Source of the DNA: Paracoccus sediminilitoris
GTDB lineage: Bacteria; Pseudomonadota; Alphaproteobacteria; Rhodobacterales; Rhodobacteraceae
Assembly: GCF_003259195.1 (NCBI RefSeq)
Contig: NZ_QJPK01000016.1
Coordinates: 21,364 to 85,363, forward strand
DNA length: 64,000 bases
Direction: 5' to 3'
Part shown: in pieces, positions 1 to 9,962 of the stretch
Numbering within the stretch: position 1 is the stretch's first letter
How the letters are laid out: each line of letters opens with the position of its first letter
The notes under the pieces: model-generated
Database searches by the model: none
Told to the model about the DNA's origin: nothing
The model's input: only the letters and a program-made list of their open reading frames with translations
Position numbers and translations under genes: made by a program

Positions 1-12
1 TGCCCCAGCCCC

Positions 13-675
13 ATGAATGCCCGCCTGACCCTCATGTCGCTTGCCCTGACGCTGGCCCCGCTGGCCGCCGGGGCCCATCCCCATGTCTTCATTGATGCCG
101 GGCTGCGGCTGTCCTATCGCGATGACGCCCTGCGGCAGGTGCAGGTCGAATGGGCCTATGACGCCTTCTATTCCCTGCTGATCATCGAGGATCTAGACCT
201 TGACCCCGATGGCGACGGCATCCTGACCCAGGACGAACTGCAGCGGCTGCAGGGTTTTGACGCGGATTGGGAACCGGGCTTTGACGGGCGGCTGTTCCTC
301 AGCGTCGATGACCGGCCTGTCGCGATGGGACCGGGGACCGATTTCAAGGCCCGCTATCAGGACGGGCAGCTGATCTCGACCCATCTGCGGGCCCTTGAAA
401 CGCCCCTGGCGGAAGACGTCCCGCTGACGATCCAGGTCTATGACCCCGAATATTATGTCCAGTTCAGCATGCCCGATGCGCCCGTCTTTACCGGTCGCGC
501 GCCTTGCCGCATGACCCAGCAGACAGGCGACCCCCAGGCCGCCGCCAAGGCCTATGACGATGCTGTCGAAGCGGCCTTGGCCCAGGATGACAGCACCCAG
601 CCCGAAATGTTGACCGTCGATATTGGCAATGTCGGCGCCGATCAGGTCCGCATCGATTGCGGGGCCGGGGGATGA
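13..675 (+). CDS. DUF1007 family exported protein, partner of NicO permease
   Basis: Predicted periplasmic accessory protein for nickel/cobalt transport, 220 aa. A Sec signal peptide covers about residues 1-21, and the mature chain opens with HPHVF, the usual start of DUF1007 proteins. Residues 64-75 (DPDGDGILTQDE) look like an acidic EF-hand-type loop, so the protein may bind a divalent metal; that part is inference. The stop overlaps the start of the NicO transporter gene as ATGA, so the two are translationally coupled, as is common for this family. The metal itself cannot be read from the sequence. The window begins 12 bases upstream, so its promoter is not visible. Confidence 0.85.
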   Translation: MNARLTLMSLALTLAPLAAGAHPHVFIDAGLRLSYRDDALRQVQVEWAYDAFYSLLIIEDLDLDPDGDGILTQDELQRLQGFDADWEPGFDGRLFLSVDDRPVAMGPGTDFKARYQDGQLISTHLRALETPLAEDVPLTIQVYDPEYYVQFSMPDAPVFTGRAPCRMTQQTGDPQAAAKAYDDAVEAALAQDDSTQPEMLTVDIGNVGADQVRIDCGAGG

Positions 676-1580
676 TGGCCGCAGCGGTCAGGCCCATCGC
701 CCTGACCGGGCTTGTCGTCGCCGCGATGCTTGCGGCGCTGTGGTTTGCCGGGGACCTTGAGGGCATCCAGAACTGGGCCGCCTTGCAGCAAAGGCAGGCC
801 CAGGACCTGATGGCCGGATCGCTGCGCGCCCTGCGAGCCGGACAGCCGGGTGCGTTGCTGGGGCTGATGGCCGTCTGTTTCGGCTATGGGTTCGTGCACG
901 CGGTCGGGCCGGGGCATGGCAAGCTGGTCATCGGCAGCTATGGCTTTGGTACGCAAGTGCCGCTGGGCCGACTGGCGGTGCTGTCGGTCCTGTCATCGGT
1001 CGCACAGGCGGGCACGGCCATCGCCCTGGTCTGGAGCGGCATCACGTTTCTGGACCTGACGCGCCAGGCGATGACCGACCTGACCGAGGATCACATGACC
1101 ACCATCAGCACCGCCCTGATCGCGCTAATCGGCCTTTGGCTGGCATGGCGGGGCGCGCGGATGCTGATGGCACGGGCGGCGCATGACCACCACGACCGCC
1201 ATCACGGCCCCGATTGCGGCTGCGGTCACGCCCATGGGCCGACGCCGCAGCAGGCGGTCCAGACGCGGTCTTGGCGCGACGCGATCCTGCTGATGGCCAG
1301 CATCGCGGCGCGGCCCTGCACGGGGGCGCTGTTCCTGCTGATCCTTACATGGCGGATGCAGATCTTCGGGGCAGGGGTGCTGGGAACGCTGGCGATGGGG
1401 CTGGGGACGGCCTCGGTCACGCTAGCGGTGGCGGGGCTGTCGGTCTGGGCGCGGCAGGGCAGCTTTGCGCTGTTCCCGCAAACGGGGCCCTTGGCGCGCG
1501 TGGGGCAATGGCTGCCGGGCGCGATGCAGCTGGGCGCGGGCTTGCTGATCGCCGCCGTGTCGGCGGCGATCCTGCTTTAG
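672..1580 (+). CDS. Nickel/cobalt permease, NicO (RcnA-like) family
   Basis: Inner-membrane Ni2+/Co2+ transporter of about 302 aa. The ATG at 672 is preferred over the TTG at 657 because it overlaps the DUF1007 stop (ATGA). Several hydrophobic segments are evident. The segment around FVHAVGPGHGKLVIG carries the HX-type metal motif typical of NicO proteins. A histidine/cysteine-rich cytoplasmic loop lies at about residues 170-190 (HDHHDRHH and CGCGHAHG), a usual metal-sensing or loading loop. Whether it imports for enzymes or exports for resistance cannot be decided; the DUF1007 partner makes uptake as likely as efflux. Confidence 0.85.
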   Translation: MMAAAVRPIALTGLVVAAMLAALWFAGDLEGIQNWAALQQRQAQDLMAGSLRALRAGQPGALLGLMAVCFGYGFVHAVGPGHGKLVIGSYGFGTQVPLGRLAVLSVLSSVAQAGTAIALVWSGITFLDLTRQAMTDLTEDHMTTISTALIALIGLWLAWRGARMLMARAAHDHHDRHHGPDCGCGHAHGPTPQQAVQTRSWRDAILLMASIAARPCTGALFLLILTWRMQIFGAGVLGTLAMGLGTASVTLAVAGLSVWARQGSFALFPQTGPLARVGQWLPGAMQLGAGLLIAAVSAAILL

Positions 1581-1591
1581 GCGGCCCTGCT

Positions 1592-2272
1592 CTAAGCAGT
1601 CAGGCCCAGCTGATCCAGAAAGGCCCGCATTTGCGGCCCTTGGGCCGCGCGATTGGCGAACAGCGTCGCCTGCGACCGCAGGATCGGTTCGGCTTGAAGG
1701 ATGCGCAGGTTGTTGGCCTGCAGCGTCGCCCCGGATGATGTGATGTCCGCGATCGCCTCGGCGGTCAGGTTGGCGACGGTGCCCTCGGTCGCGCCTTGGC
1801 TGTCGACCAGTTGGTAATCGGCGACCTCGTGCAGGGCCAGAAAGGCACGGACCAGGCGGTGATACTTGGTGGCGATCCGCAGGCGAAAGCCGTGTTCGGC
1901 GCGGAAATCGCGGGCGATGGCCGCGAAATCGTCCAGATCGCGGCAATCGCGCCAGCATTCGGGCACCGCGATGATCAGGTCGGCATGGCCGAAACCCATC
2001 GGCGCCAGCTCCACCACGTCCGAGGTCCATCCGGCCAGCTTTTCGCGCACCAGATCGGTGCCGGTGACGCCCATCTCGATCCGGCCCGCGGCCAGTTCGC
2101 GCGGGATCTCGCCCGCCGACAGCAGGACCAGGGACACGCCCTCGGCCCCGTCGACACGACCTGCATATTCGCGGTCCGACCCGCTGCGCGACAGCGTCAC
2201 GCCGCGTTCCGCGAACCAGTCGAAGGTCTGTTCCATCAGCCGCCCCTTGGACGGCACGCCAAGGCGGATCAT
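1592..2272 (-). CDS. hisG: ATP phosphoribosyltransferase catalytic subunit, short form
   Basis: Joins ATP and PRPP in the first step of histidine synthesis. The 226-aa length matches the short HisG form, which lacks the C-terminal regulatory domain and needs HisZ. The N-terminus ([11 protein letters not shown]) and the block GVTGTDLV fit the family. The start codon overlaps the hisZ stop by ATGA, and hisZ in turn overlaps hisS, so all three are read leftward as one unit. The gene is convergent with the NicO gene, only 11 bases away. Confidence 0.96.
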   Translation of the reverse strand: MIRLGVPSKGRLMEQTFDWFAERGVTLSRSGSDREYAGRVDGAEGVSLVLLSAGEIPRELAAGRIEMGVTGTDLVREKLAGWTSDVVELAPMGFGHADLIIAVPECWRDCRDLDDFAAIARDFRAEHGFRLRIATKYHRLVRAFLALHEVADYQLVDSQGATEGTVANLTAEAIADITSSGATLQANNLRILQAEPILRSQATLFANRAAQGPQMRAFLDQLGLTA

Positions 2273-3330
2273 GCGCTGGCCTCCAATTCGGCGATCAGGC
2301 CGGGGCGGATGATGCCACCCACGGCGGGAATTTCGCGACCTTTGCCCAGGACGCGGGTCAGCGCGTCATAGCGCCCGCCCGATGCGATGGCCGGCCAACC
2401 GTCGCGGTCGGCAACGAAGCTGAAGGTGAAGCCGTCGTAATATTCCAGGGTGGTGCGGCCGTGGCTGGCATCGAAGACGATGCCGTCCAGGTCGATGCCG
2501 CGATCCGCGATGGCCTGCATGCGCGTCGCGATGCGGGCCACGGCGGGCGCGATCGAGGGCATGTCGGCGGCCAGGTCGCGCAGCGCGGGCAGGGCTTGCG
2601 GTGCTGGTGCGCGCAGGGCGAACAGACGGTGCAAGCGTTCGGACCAGATGGCGGGCAGGGGGGGGACGGCGGCATCGGCCTGCAGGCGCGCAATGCGGCG
2701 GGTCATCTCATCCTGCGTGCGCAGCCCGGCCCAGACCGCGCCCGGCTGATCGAACTGCCGCATGGTCGAGGGGGTCGAGAAACGCTGCAGCAGGCGGTCG
2801 AAACGCCCCGGACGCCAGATATGGTGCGACAGCGCCCGCGCCCGGTCCTGCGTCAGCGGCAGCCCCGCCACCGCATCAAGTAGCAGCCCCATGTCGCCCA
2901 TCCGCGCGGTCAACCCATAGGGGGCGACCAGACCGTGGAACAGGGCGAACAGTTCGGCATCGGCATCGGGGTCGCGGCTGAACAGCTCGAACCCCGCCTG
3001 CAGGTATTCGTTGTCGCGGGGGTTGGCGGGGCGGGTGTCGCCCATGTCCTGCTTGCGAAAGACCTCGCCCAGATAGCAGTACCGCGCGGGTTCGGCGCCG
3101 CTTTCCATATGCGCCTGGACGACCGGAACGGTGAAGTCGGGGCGCAGCATCATCTCGCCCCGGATGGGGTCGGCGGTGACATAGGCGCGGGCGCGGATAT
3201 CCTCGCCATAGAGGTCCAGCAAGCTTTCGGCGGGCAGCAGGATGTCGGGCGCGATCTCTGCCGCACCCGCATCGCGGAAGGCCGCCAGCAGGCGCTGGCC
3301 GACGATCTGTTTGTCGCGCTTGCCGATCAT
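2269..3330 (-). CDS. hisZ: ATP phosphoribosyltransferase regulatory subunit
   Basis: HisS-like subunit that activates short HisG and confers histidine feedback. The protein is 353 aa from the ATG at 3330, which overlaps the hisS stop (ATGA). An in-frame extension upstream to 3402 is open but lies inside hisS and is not used here. It has the class II synthetase core without the tRNA-binding end, for example [11 protein letters not shown] and [12 protein letters not shown] near the start and the [12 protein letters not shown] block near the end. It forms a translationally coupled trio with hisS and hisG. Confidence 0.95.
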   Translation of the reverse strand: MIGKRDKQIVGQRLLAAFRDAGAAEIAPDILLPAESLLDLYGEDIRARAYVTADPIRGEMMLRPDFTVPVVQAHMESGAEPARYCYLGEVFRKQDMGDTRPANPRDNEYLQAGFELFSRDPDADAELFALFHGLVAPYGLTARMGDMGLLLDAVAGLPLTQDRARALSHHIWRPGRFDRLLQRFSTPSTMRQFDQPGAVWAGLRTQDEMTRRIARLQADAAVPPLPAIWSERLHRLFALRAPAPQALPALRDLAADMPSIAPAVARIATRMQAIADRGIDLDGIVFDASHGRTTLEYYDGFTFSFVADRDGWPAIASGGRYDALTRVLGKGREIPAVGGIIRPGLIAELEASA

Positions 3331-4811
3331 CCCAGGATCCGCCGGACTTCGGCGACCAGGTCGGCGCGGGCGACTTCGGTCTGGGCGGGCTGGGATTTCC
3401 ATTCGTCCAAGGTGGCCTCGGCGGCGATCCTAGCGCCCAGGACCAGGTCCTTGACCTGCACGACGCCGCGCTCGGCCTCGTTGCCGCCCTGGATGATGGC
3501 GACGGGTGCGCCGCGCTTGTCGGCGTATTTCAGCTGATTGCCAAAATTCTTGGGGTTGCCCAGATAGACCTCGGCGCGGATGCCTGCGGCGCGCAGATCG
3601 GCGGCCATGGATTGGTAATCCGACATGCGGTCGCGGTCCATGACGGTGACGACGACGGGGCCGATGTCGGTTTCCCCCGCCAGACCCTTGGCGCGCAGGG
3701 CGGCCAGCAGGCGGTCGACGCCGATGCTGACGCCGGTGGCGGGGACCTTCTGGCCGGTAAAGCGTTCGACCAGCCCGTCATAGCGACCGCCGCCCGCGAC
3801 CGACCCGAACTGCCGCTTGCGGCCCTTTTCGTCCAGGATCTCGAAGGTCAGCTCGGCCTCGAAGACGGGGCCGGTGTAATAGCCAAGGCCGCGCACGACG
3901 GAAGGGTCGATGACGGCGCGATCCTCGGCCACGCCCATCGCGGCCAGCATGTCGGCGATCTGGGTCAGTTCGTGCACACCCTCGGCACCGATTTCCGATG
4001 CCCCGACCGCAGCGCGCAGATTGGCCAGGGTCGCGGCGTTGTCATCCCCCTTCGAGGTCAGGAAGGCCAGCACGGGCGCTGCCTGTTCGCTGGTCAAGCC
4101 GACGCCGTCGATCTGGGCGCCGCTGTCGTCGCGCCGCCCCGTGGTCAGCAGCGCCAGCACGCCCTCGCGCCCGACCTTGTCGAACTTGTCGATGGTGCGC
4201 AGCACGTCGTCGGACTGATCGGCGCCGACCGATGCGGCCTCAAGGACGCCGTTCAGGACCTTGCGATTGTTGATGCGGACCATGTAATCGCCGCGGTCGA
4301 TGCCCACGGCCTCCAGCGCGTCGGCCAGCATGGCGCAGATTTCGGCGTCTGCTGCGACAGATGCGCTGCCCACCGTATCGGCATCGCATTGATAGAACTG
4401 GCGGAAGCGGCCCGGACCCGGCTTTTCGTTGCGCCAGACAGGCCCCATCGCATAGCGGCGATAGGGGCTGGGCAGGTCGTTGCGGAACTGCGCCGCGACC
4501 CGCGCCAAGGGCGCTGTCAGGTCGTAACGCAGCGCCAGCCAGTCGCCTGCGGTGCCGCCGCCGGGGACAGCCTCCTCTTGCCAGGCAAAGACGCCGGCAT
4601 TCGGGCGGTCCACGTCGGGCAGGAACTTGCCCAGGGCCTCGACCGTCTCGACCGCGCTGGTTTCCAGCGGATCGAAGCCATGGCGATGATAGATCGCGGC
4701 GATGCGGTCCAGCATCTGCTTGCGTTCGGTGACATCCGCGCCGAAATAGTCGCGAAAGCCCTTGGGCGTCTCGGCCTTGGGCCGGGGCTGCTTCTTTTGA
4801 TCTTTTGCCAT
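3327..4811 (-). CDS. hisS: Histidyl-tRNA synthetase
   Basis: Charges tRNA-His, 494 aa. Class II features are visible: the motif 2 region [13 protein letters not shown], the histidine-binding segment [13 protein letters not shown], and a motif 3-like [14 protein letters not shown]. The C-terminal anticodon-binding domain (about residues 390-490) includes the typical [19 protein letters not shown] block. First gene of the leftward hisS-hisZ-hisG unit; it starts 57 bases from the divergent slyX gene, so the promoters for both sides must lie in 4812-4868. Confidence 0.97.
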   Translation of the reverse strand: MAKDQKKQPRPKAETPKGFRDYFGADVTERKQMLDRIAAIYHRHGFDPLETSAVETVEALGKFLPDVDRPNAGVFAWQEEAVPGGGTAGDWLALRYDLTAPLARVAAQFRNDLPSPYRRYAMGPVWRNEKPGPGRFRQFYQCDADTVGSASVAADAEICAMLADALEAVGIDRGDYMVRINNRKVLNGVLEAASVGADQSDDVLRTIDKFDKVGREGVLALLTTGRRDDSGAQIDGVGLTSEQAAPVLAFLTSKGDDNAATLANLRAAVGASEIGAEGVHELTQIADMLAAMGVAEDRAVIDPSVVRGLGYYTGPVFEAELTFEILDEKGRKRQFGSVAGGGRYDGLVERFTGQKVPATGVSIGVDRLLAALRAKGLAGETDIGPVVVTVMDRDRMSDYQSMAADLRAAGIRAEVYLGNPKNFGNQLKYADKRGAPVAIIQGGNEAERGVVQVKDLVLGARIAAEATLDEWKSQPAQTEVARADLVAEVRRILG

Positions 4812-4868
4812 GGTTCCTGTGCCTTTACGGGGCCAAATCCAAGCGCCGACTTAACGGAAGGATCCGAC

Positions 4869-5087
4869 ATGGACAAGAAGCCCGACGACCGTATCACCGA
4901 ACTGGAGGTGGCTCTGGCCCATCTGACCCGCGTGACGGACGATCTGTCCGAGGTGATCGCACGCCAGGATCAGGAGATCAGTCGCCTGACGCGCCGCCTG
5001 GACATGCTGATGCGCGCCGAGGCCGAACGCCAGGCCCAGGGCGAGGGCAGCGTGGCCGTCGCCGACCAGCCGCCCCCGCATTACTGA
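4869..5087 (+). CDS. slyX: SlyX family protein
   Basis: Small 72-aa protein of the SlyX family, whose function is not established. It is almost entirely a coiled coil: regular leucine/valine heptads run from about residue 8 to 50 ([20 protein letters not shown]), and the C-terminus ends in PPPHY as in other members. The ATG at 4869 gives the canonical length, although the frame stays open far upstream within antisense hisS. It stands between hisS and purA. Confidence 0.88.
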   Translation: MDKKPDDRITELEVALAHLTRVTDDLSEVIARQDQEISRLTRRLDMLMRAEAERQAQGEGSVAVADQPPPHY

Positions 5088-5172
5088 GGCCTGCCGAAAT
5101 CTCGGCTTCCCCCGCGCGGGTCGATGGGGTATGGCCGGTCCGAAAAGATTTCGGAAAACGGAAGGATCGTCC

Positions 5173-6465
5173 ATGGCCAATGTTGTGGTTGTCGGAGCGC
5201 AATGGGGCGACGAGGGCAAGGGCAAGATCGTCGACTGGCTGTCTGAACGCGCGGATGTGATCGCGCGCTTCCAGGGTGGCCACAATGCCGGCCACACGCT
5301 GGTGATCGACGGGAAGGTCTTCAAGCTGTCGCTGCTGCCCTCGGGCATCGTGCGCGAGGACAAGCTGGCCGTCATCGGCAACGGCGTCGTGCTGGACCCT
5401 TGGTCGCTCTTTGCGGAAATCGACAAGCTGGCGGGCCAGGGCGTCAAGATCAGCACCGAGAACCTGATCATCGCGGAAAACACGCCCCTGATCCTGCCGC
5501 TGCACCAGGATCTGGACAAGCTGCGCGAGGAAGCTGCCGGCAAGGCCAAGATCGGCACGACCGGCCGCGGCATCGGCCCGGCGTATGAGGACAAGGTCGG
5601 CCGCCGCGCCATCCGCCTGGCCGATCTGGGCGATGAAAAGACGCTGGACGACCGCATCGAACGTCTGCTGGCCCATCACGACGCACTGCGCACAGGCCTT
5701 GGCGCCGAGGCCATCGACCGCGCCGAGCTGAAGGCCAAGCTGCTGGAGATCGCGCCCAAGCTGCTGCCCTATGCCCAGCCCGTCTGGAAGATCATGTCCG
5801 ACGCCCGCAAGGCCGGCAAGCGCATCCTGTTCGAAGGCGCGCAGGGAAGCCTGCTGGACATCGATTTCGGCACCTATCCCTATGTCACCAGCTCGACTAC
5901 GACCTCGGGGGCGGCGGCTTCGGGGACCGGCATGGGTCCGGGCGCGATCGATTTCGTGCTGGGCATCGTCAAGGCCTATACCACCCGCGTGGGCGAAGGC
6001 CCGTTCCCGACCGAATTGCAGGACGAGGACGGCCAGCGCCTTGGCGAACGCGGCCATGAATTCGGCACTGTGACGGGGCGCAAGCGCCGATGCGGCTGGT
6101 TCGATGCCGTCCTGGTGCGCCAGACCTGCGCCATCAGCGGCGTCAACGGCATCGCGCTGACCAAGCTGGATGTTCTGGACGGGTTCAAGACGCTGAAGAT
6201 CTGCACGGGCTATGAGATCGACGGGGTGAAATACGACTATCTGCCGACCGCGGCCGCGCTGCAGGCCAAGGTGACCCCCATCTACGAAGAGATGGAGGGA
6301 TGGCAGGAATCCACGCAAGGTGCACGCAGCTGGGCCGATTTGCCCGCCGCCGCCATCAAGTATGTCCGCCGGGTCGAGGAGCTGATCCAATGCCCCGTGG
6401 CCATGCTGTCGACCAGCCCCGAACGCGACGACACCATCCTGGTGACCGACCCGTTCGAGGATTGA
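5173..6465 (+). CDS. purA: Adenylosuccinate synthetase
   Basis: Converts IMP and aspartate to adenylosuccinate with GTP, the first step from IMP to AMP. The protein is 430 aa, the normal length. The N-terminal GTP loop reads [13 protein letters not shown], and the IMP-binding segment [14 protein letters not shown] lies near residue 130. The C-terminal half carries the [14 protein letters not shown] block. The ATG at 5173 follows GGAAGGATCGTCC, a usable ribosome binding site; the in-frame start at 5131 would add an atypical leader. Confidence 0.98.
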   Translation: MANVVVVGAQWGDEGKGKIVDWLSERADVIARFQGGHNAGHTLVIDGKVFKLSLLPSGIVREDKLAVIGNGVVLDPWSLFAEIDKLAGQGVKISTENLIIAENTPLILPLHQDLDKLREEAAGKAKIGTTGRGIGPAYEDKVGRRAIRLADLGDEKTLDDRIERLLAHHDALRTGLGAEAIDRAELKAKLLEIAPKLLPYAQPVWKIMSDARKAGKRILFEGAQGSLLDIDFGTYPYVTSSTTTSGAAASGTGMGPGAIDFVLGIVKAYTTRVGEGPFPTELQDEDGQRLGERGHEFGTVTGRKRRCGWFDAVLVRQTCAISGVNGIALTKLDVLDGFKTLKICTGYEIDGVKYDYLPTAAALQAKVTPIYEEMEGWQESTQGARSWADLPAAAIKYVRRVEELIQCPVAMLSTSPERDDTILVTDPFED

Positions 6466-6514
6466 TCCCGCCAGAAGGGGGGCGATGTCGCCCCCCTGCC
6501 AAGGAAAGACCGCG

Positions 6515-6727
6515 ATGAACCTCAAGTCCCGCAAGCGCCTGTCGCTTCTTGTCCTGCTGGTGCTGATGCCGCTTTACGTGGTCGTCGCCGTCACGCTGAT
6601 GAACTGGTTGGATGCGCGGTTTGGTCGCCAGCATATCCTGGTCGAGGTCGCGATCTATGTCGTCCTTGGCATCCTCTGGGCGCTGCCCTTCAAGAAGGTG
6701 TTCCTCGGCGTTGGCAAAGAGGAATGA
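6515..6727 (+). CDS. DUF2842 small membrane protein
   Basis: A 70-aa protein with a basic N-terminus and two predicted membrane helices, at about residues 9-28 and 44-60, separated by a short charged loop. This matches DUF2842, a family of unknown function found in alphaproteobacteria. AAGGA upstream of the ATG at 6515 supports that start. Its stop overlaps the thiN start (ATGA), so the two genes are coupled. Confidence 0.8.
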   Translation: MNLKSRKRLSLLVLLVLMPLYVVVAVTLMNWLDARFGRQHILVEVAIYVVLGILWALPFKKVFLGVGKEE

Positions 6728-7401
6728 CGGCTGACCCAGTGACGCGCCCCATCACCAGCGACCGGGGCATCACCGTCATCGGGGGCGGCCAGGTCAGCGA
6801 TGCCGATCTGGCACTGGCGATGACCATCGCGCCCGTTCTTGTCGCCGCTGACGGGGGGGCTGATCGGGCGCTGGAACTGGGCCGCCTGCCCGATTGGGTG
6901 ATCGGCGATCTGGACAGCATCTCGGATCGGGGGCGGGCCGCCGTCCCGCCCGACCGTCTGTTGCATGTGGCCGAACAGGACAGCACCGATTTCGTGAAAT
7001 GCCTGACGCGCATCGACGCGCCCATCGTCATGGCGGTGGGCTTTGCGGGGCTGCGGCTGGACCATACGCTGGCGGCGCTGACGGCGCTGGTGGCCCAGGA
7101 CGTGCCACGGGTCATCATGATCGCCTCGGATGACGTGATCTTCGTGGCGCCGCCGCGGGTGACGTTGCCGCTGATGCCGTGCACCCGCGTCTCGCTCTAT
7201 CCGATGGGACCGGCGCGCGGGACCAGCAGCGGGCTGGAATGGCCCATCGACGGCATCGATTTCGCGCCGGGTGCGCGCGTCGGGACGTCGAACCGGGCGA
7301 CGGGGGTTGTTTCGCTGCGGATCCAGGGCAAGATGCTGGTCATCCTGCCGCGCAAATCCCTGGGCACCGTGCTGACCGCCCTGTCGGTGCCCGCGGGCTG
7401 A
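6724..7401 (+). CDS. thiN: Thiamine pyrophosphokinase
   Basis: Transfers pyrophosphate from ATP to thiamine to give the cofactor thiamine diphosphate. The 225-aa protein has the family pattern: GGGQVSD near the N-terminus, VAADGGADRAL and WVIGDLDSIS (metal/ATP-binding acidic residues), then DSTDFVKCL and the GLRLDHTLAAL block. The start overlaps the DUF2842 gene by ATGA. No TPP riboswitch-like leader is seen; the gene is simply carried in the purA-to-ispG stretch. Confidence 0.9.
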   Translation: MTADPVTRPITSDRGITVIGGGQVSDADLALAMTIAPVLVAADGGADRALELGRLPDWVIGDLDSISDRGRAAVPPDRLLHVAEQDSTDFVKCLTRIDAPIVMAVGFAGLRLDHTLAALTALVAQDVPRVIMIASDDVIFVAPPRVTLPLMPCTRVSLYPMGPARGTSSGLEWPIDGIDFAPGARVGTSNRATGVVSLRIQGKMLVILPRKSLGTVLTALSVPAG

Positions 7402-7488
7402 TCCCGACAAGGTGATCGGGCCGTGGCGGTTGTCGTCGCGCCCCGCATGGCCTATCTGAGGGGCAACCCGTCCACCGGAGGCTTGCAG

Positions 7489-8619
7489 ATGTCGCTGAAC
7501 CCGATCCGCCCCTGGCGCAATATCGAGCGTCGGAAATCCCGTCAGATCATGGTCGGCAACGTGCCCGTGGGGGGTGATGCGCCGATCAGCGTCCAGACGA
7601 TGACGAACACGGACGGGCACGACGTGCGCGCCACGCTGGATCAGGTGATCCGCGCCGCCGACGCGGGCGCCGACATCGTGCGCATCAGCGCCCCCGACCA
7701 GGAGACGACGCGGGCATTGAAGGAGATCTGCCGCGAAAGCCCGGTCCCGATCGTGGCGGACATCCACTTCCACTACAAGCGCGCCATCGAGGCCGCCGAG
7801 GCCGGTGCCGCCTGCCTGCGCATCAACCCCGGCAATATCGGCAGCGCCGACCGCGTCCGCGAGGTCATCAAGGCCGCCCGCGACCACGGCTGTTCCATCC
7901 GCATCGGCGTCAACGCGGGCAGCCTGGAACGCCATCTGCTGGAGAAATACGGCGAGCCTTGCCCCGACGCGATGGTCGAAAGCGGCATGGATCACATCAA
8001 GATCCTGCAGGACAACGATTTCCACGAATTCAAGATCAGCGTGAAGGCCAGCGACGTGTTCCTGGCTGCAGCGGCCTATCAGCAGTTGGCCGATGCCACC
8101 GACGCCCCGATCCATCTGGGCATCACCGAAGCGGGCGGCTTTGTCGGCGGCACGGTGAAATCGGCGGTGGGACTGGGCAACCTTCTGTGGGCCGGCATCG
8201 GCGACACGATCCGCGTCAGCCTTTCGGCCGACCCCGTCGAGGAGGTTAAGGTCGGCTTCGAGATCCTGAAATCCTTGGGCCTGCGCACCCGCGGCGTGCA
8301 GATCATTTCCTGCCCCAGCTGTGCGCGTCAGGGTTTCGACGTCATCAAGACGGTCGAGGCGCTGGAAAAGCGGCTGGAGCATATCAAGACCCCGATGAGC
8401 CTGTCGATCATCGGTTGCGTGGTCAACGGCCCAGGTGAGGCGCTGATGACCGATCTGGGCTTTACCGGCGGTGGGGCGGGCAGCGGCATGATCTATATGG
8501 CCGGTCGCCAGAGCCACAAGCTGTCGAACGAGAAGATGGTCGATCACATCGTCGAACTGGTCGAAGCACGCGCCGAAAAGCTGGAGGCCGAAGCCGCTAC
8601 GGAAGCAGCCGTTGAATAG
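7489..8619 (+). CDS. ispG: 4-Hydroxy-3-methylbut-2-enyl-diphosphate synthase
   Basis: Penultimate enzyme of the MEP isoprenoid pathway (MEcPP to HMBPP), a [4Fe-4S] protein of 376 aa. The three cluster cysteines are C275 and C278 (CPSC) and C310 ([10 protein letters not shown]). The TIM-barrel half has [12 protein letters not shown] and [10 protein letters not shown]. The ATG at 7489 follows a GGAGG-type site (CCGGAGGCTTGCAG); an earlier start at 7423 would add 22 odd residues. The C-terminus has an alanine/glutamate-rich tail. Confidence 0.97.
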   Translation: MSLNPIRPWRNIERRKSRQIMVGNVPVGGDAPISVQTMTNTDGHDVRATLDQVIRAADAGADIVRISAPDQETTRALKEICRESPVPIVADIHFHYKRAIEAAEAGAACLRINPGNIGSADRVREVIKAARDHGCSIRIGVNAGSLERHLLEKYGEPCPDAMVESGMDHIKILQDNDFHEFKISVKASDVFLAAAAYQQLADATDAPIHLGITEAGGFVGGTVKSAVGLGNLLWAGIGDTIRVSLSADPVEEVKVGFEILKSLGLRTRGVQIISCPSCARQGFDVIKTVEALEKRLEHIKTPMSLSIIGCVVNGPGEALMTDLGFTGGGAGSGMIYMAGRQSHKLSNEKMVDHIVELVEARAEKLEAEAATEAAVE

Positions 8620-8625
8620 GCCCAG

Positions 8626-8766
8626 TCAGTGACAGTGGACCGTTCCGCGAGCATTGTCCATGTGGCAACATTGCCCCGGAGGAGAGCTTTTGCGGCACCC
8701 TCCACCATGGGCGGTGGCGTTTTGCGGGACGACCAGCGCGGCCACGACTGCGGCCAGATAAAACAT
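8626..8766 (-). CDS. Small secreted Cys/His-rich protein (46 aa)
   Basis: A short leftward reading frame of 46 codons. It encodes a hydrophobic signal peptide (MFYLAAVVAALVVPQNATA) followed by a 27-residue mature part with four cysteines and several histidines (HGGGCRKSS, GQCCHMDN, TVHCH). From memory this resembles tiny exported proteins common in Rhodobacterales that end in a His-Cys-His motif, which suggests metal binding; the function is unknown. AAAGG lies about 13 bases upstream, a rather long spacing. It fills most of the gap between ispG and moaA. Confidence 0.5.
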   Translation of the reverse strand: MFYLAAVVAALVVPQNATAHGGGCRKSSPPGQCCHMDNARGTVHCH

Positions 8767-8804
8767 TGTCACGAAGCAACCTTTCAACATCTACAGTCTG
8801 AAAG

Positions 8805-8821
8805 ATTAACGCTTCGTTAAT
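8805..8821. terminator. AT-rich inverted repeat downstream of moaA
   Basis: A perfect inverted repeat (ATTAACG, loop CTT, CGTTAAT) lies 16 bases past the moaA stop and upstream of the small secreted-protein gene. On the minus strand it is followed by CTTT. It could be a weak terminator for moaA or a binding site in front of the small gene; the sequence does not decide. Confidence 0.3.
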
Positions 8822-8836
8822 AAATAGCTAGTAGGC

Positions 8837-9844
8837 TTATCCGCCCGTATGGCTCATGTGGCGGGTCATCTGACCTTCGACCTTCTGGCGGGAATAGTCG
8901 AAATCATGGCCCTTGGGCTTGCGCGCGATGGCGTCGCGGATTTCCTGGCGCAGGACGGTGTCGTCCGAATGCGCCCTCAAGGGGGCGCGCAGGTCGGCGC
9001 GGTCTTCCTGACCCAGGCACATGTACAATTCGCCCGTGCAGGTCACGCGCACCCGGTTGCAGCTTTCGCAGAAATTATGGGTCATCGGCGTGATGAAGCC
9101 GATCTTCTGCCCGGTTTCGGCCAGCTTGACATAGCGTGCGGGGCCGCCGGTGCGTTCGGCCAGATCCAGCAGGGTGAAACGTTCGGCCAGCTGGGTGCGC
9201 AGGTCAGACAGCGGCCAATACTGGTCCAGCCGATCCTCGTTGCCCAGATCGCCCATGGGCATCACCTCGATGAAGGTCAGGTCGTGGCCCTCCGCGCCGC
9301 ACCATTCCACCAGCCGGAACAGTTCGACATCGTTGAAGCCCTTCAGGGCGACAGCGTTGATCTTGACCTGCAGGCCCGCGTCCTGTGCCGCCCTGATACC
9401 GTCCAGCACCTGTTGCAGGCGTCCCCACCGGGTGATCTGGGCGAATTTTTCGTGGTCCAGCGTGTCCAGCGACACGTTCACCCGGCGAACGCCGCATTCG
9501 TACAGTTCGGCCGCGTGGCGGGCCAGCTGGCTGCCATTGGTGGTGAGGGTCAGTTCGTCCAGACCGTGGCCCAGATGGCGCGACACGTTGCGGAAGAAAC
9601 CCATGATGCCACGGCGGACCAGCGGTTCGCCGCCGGTTATGCGCAGCTTGCGCACGCCAAGGCCCACAAAGGCCGTGCAAAGGCGGTCCAGTTCCTCCAG
9701 CGTCAGCAATTCGGCCTTGGGCAGGAACTGCATATGCTCGGCCATGCAATAGACGCAGCGGAAATCGCAACGGTCGGTGACCGAGACCCGCAGGTAGTTG
9801 ATGGGGCGGGCGAAGGGGTCGATCAGGGGGGCGTGCGTTTCCAT
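8837..9844 (-). CDS. moaA: GTP 3',8-cyclase (molybdenum cofactor synthesis)
   Basis: Radical-SAM enzyme that, with MoaC, makes cyclic pyranopterin monophosphate from GTP. The protein is 335 aa. The N-terminal cluster cysteines are C26, C30 and C33 (CDFRCVYC), and the C-terminal cluster cysteines are C259, C262 and C276. The GGEPLVR motif follows at about residue 71, and the chain ends in Gly-Gly, as required for MoaA activity in known members. It stands alone, away from the moaC-moeA genes further right. Confidence 0.97.
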   Translation of the reverse strand: METHAPLIDPFARPINYLRVSVTDRCDFRCVYCMAEHMQFLPKAELLTLEELDRLCTAFVGLGVRKLRITGGEPLVRRGIMGFFRNVSRHLGHGLDELTLTTNGSQLARHAAELYECGVRRVNVSLDTLDHEKFAQITRWGRLQQVLDGIRAAQDAGLQVKINAVALKGFNDVELFRLVEWCGAEGHDLTFIEVMPMGDLGNEDRLDQYWPLSDLRTQLAERFTLLDLAERTGGPARYVKLAETGQKIGFITPMTHNFCESCNRVRVTCTGELYMCLGQEDRADLRAPLRAHSDDTVLRQEIRDAIARKPKGHDFDYSRQKVEGQMTRHMSHTGG

Positions 9845-9962
9845 GGTTGCAATCTAGGCATGCCGGGTGCCGCTCACAATGGGCAGGATCACGGGACTGC
9901 CAGTGGACCTTTCGTTTTTGTCGTGCCTAAACTGCGCCAACAGATAATCGCAGGAGACGCCG

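Noticed and set aside
3612..5087. A 491-codon open frame antisense to hisS
   Set aside because: It is a mirror of the hisS coding pattern in GC-rich DNA. Only its last 72 codons, from 4869, have protein character (SlyX).
4978..6534. A 518-codon open frame antisense to purA
   Set aside because: No family likeness, and composition typical of an antisense shadow; purA on the plus strand is clear.
6655..8547. A 630-codon open frame antisense to thiN and ispG
   Set aside because: It covers two well-identified genes on the other strand, and its product is rich in His, Arg and Asp in the way antisense frames are.
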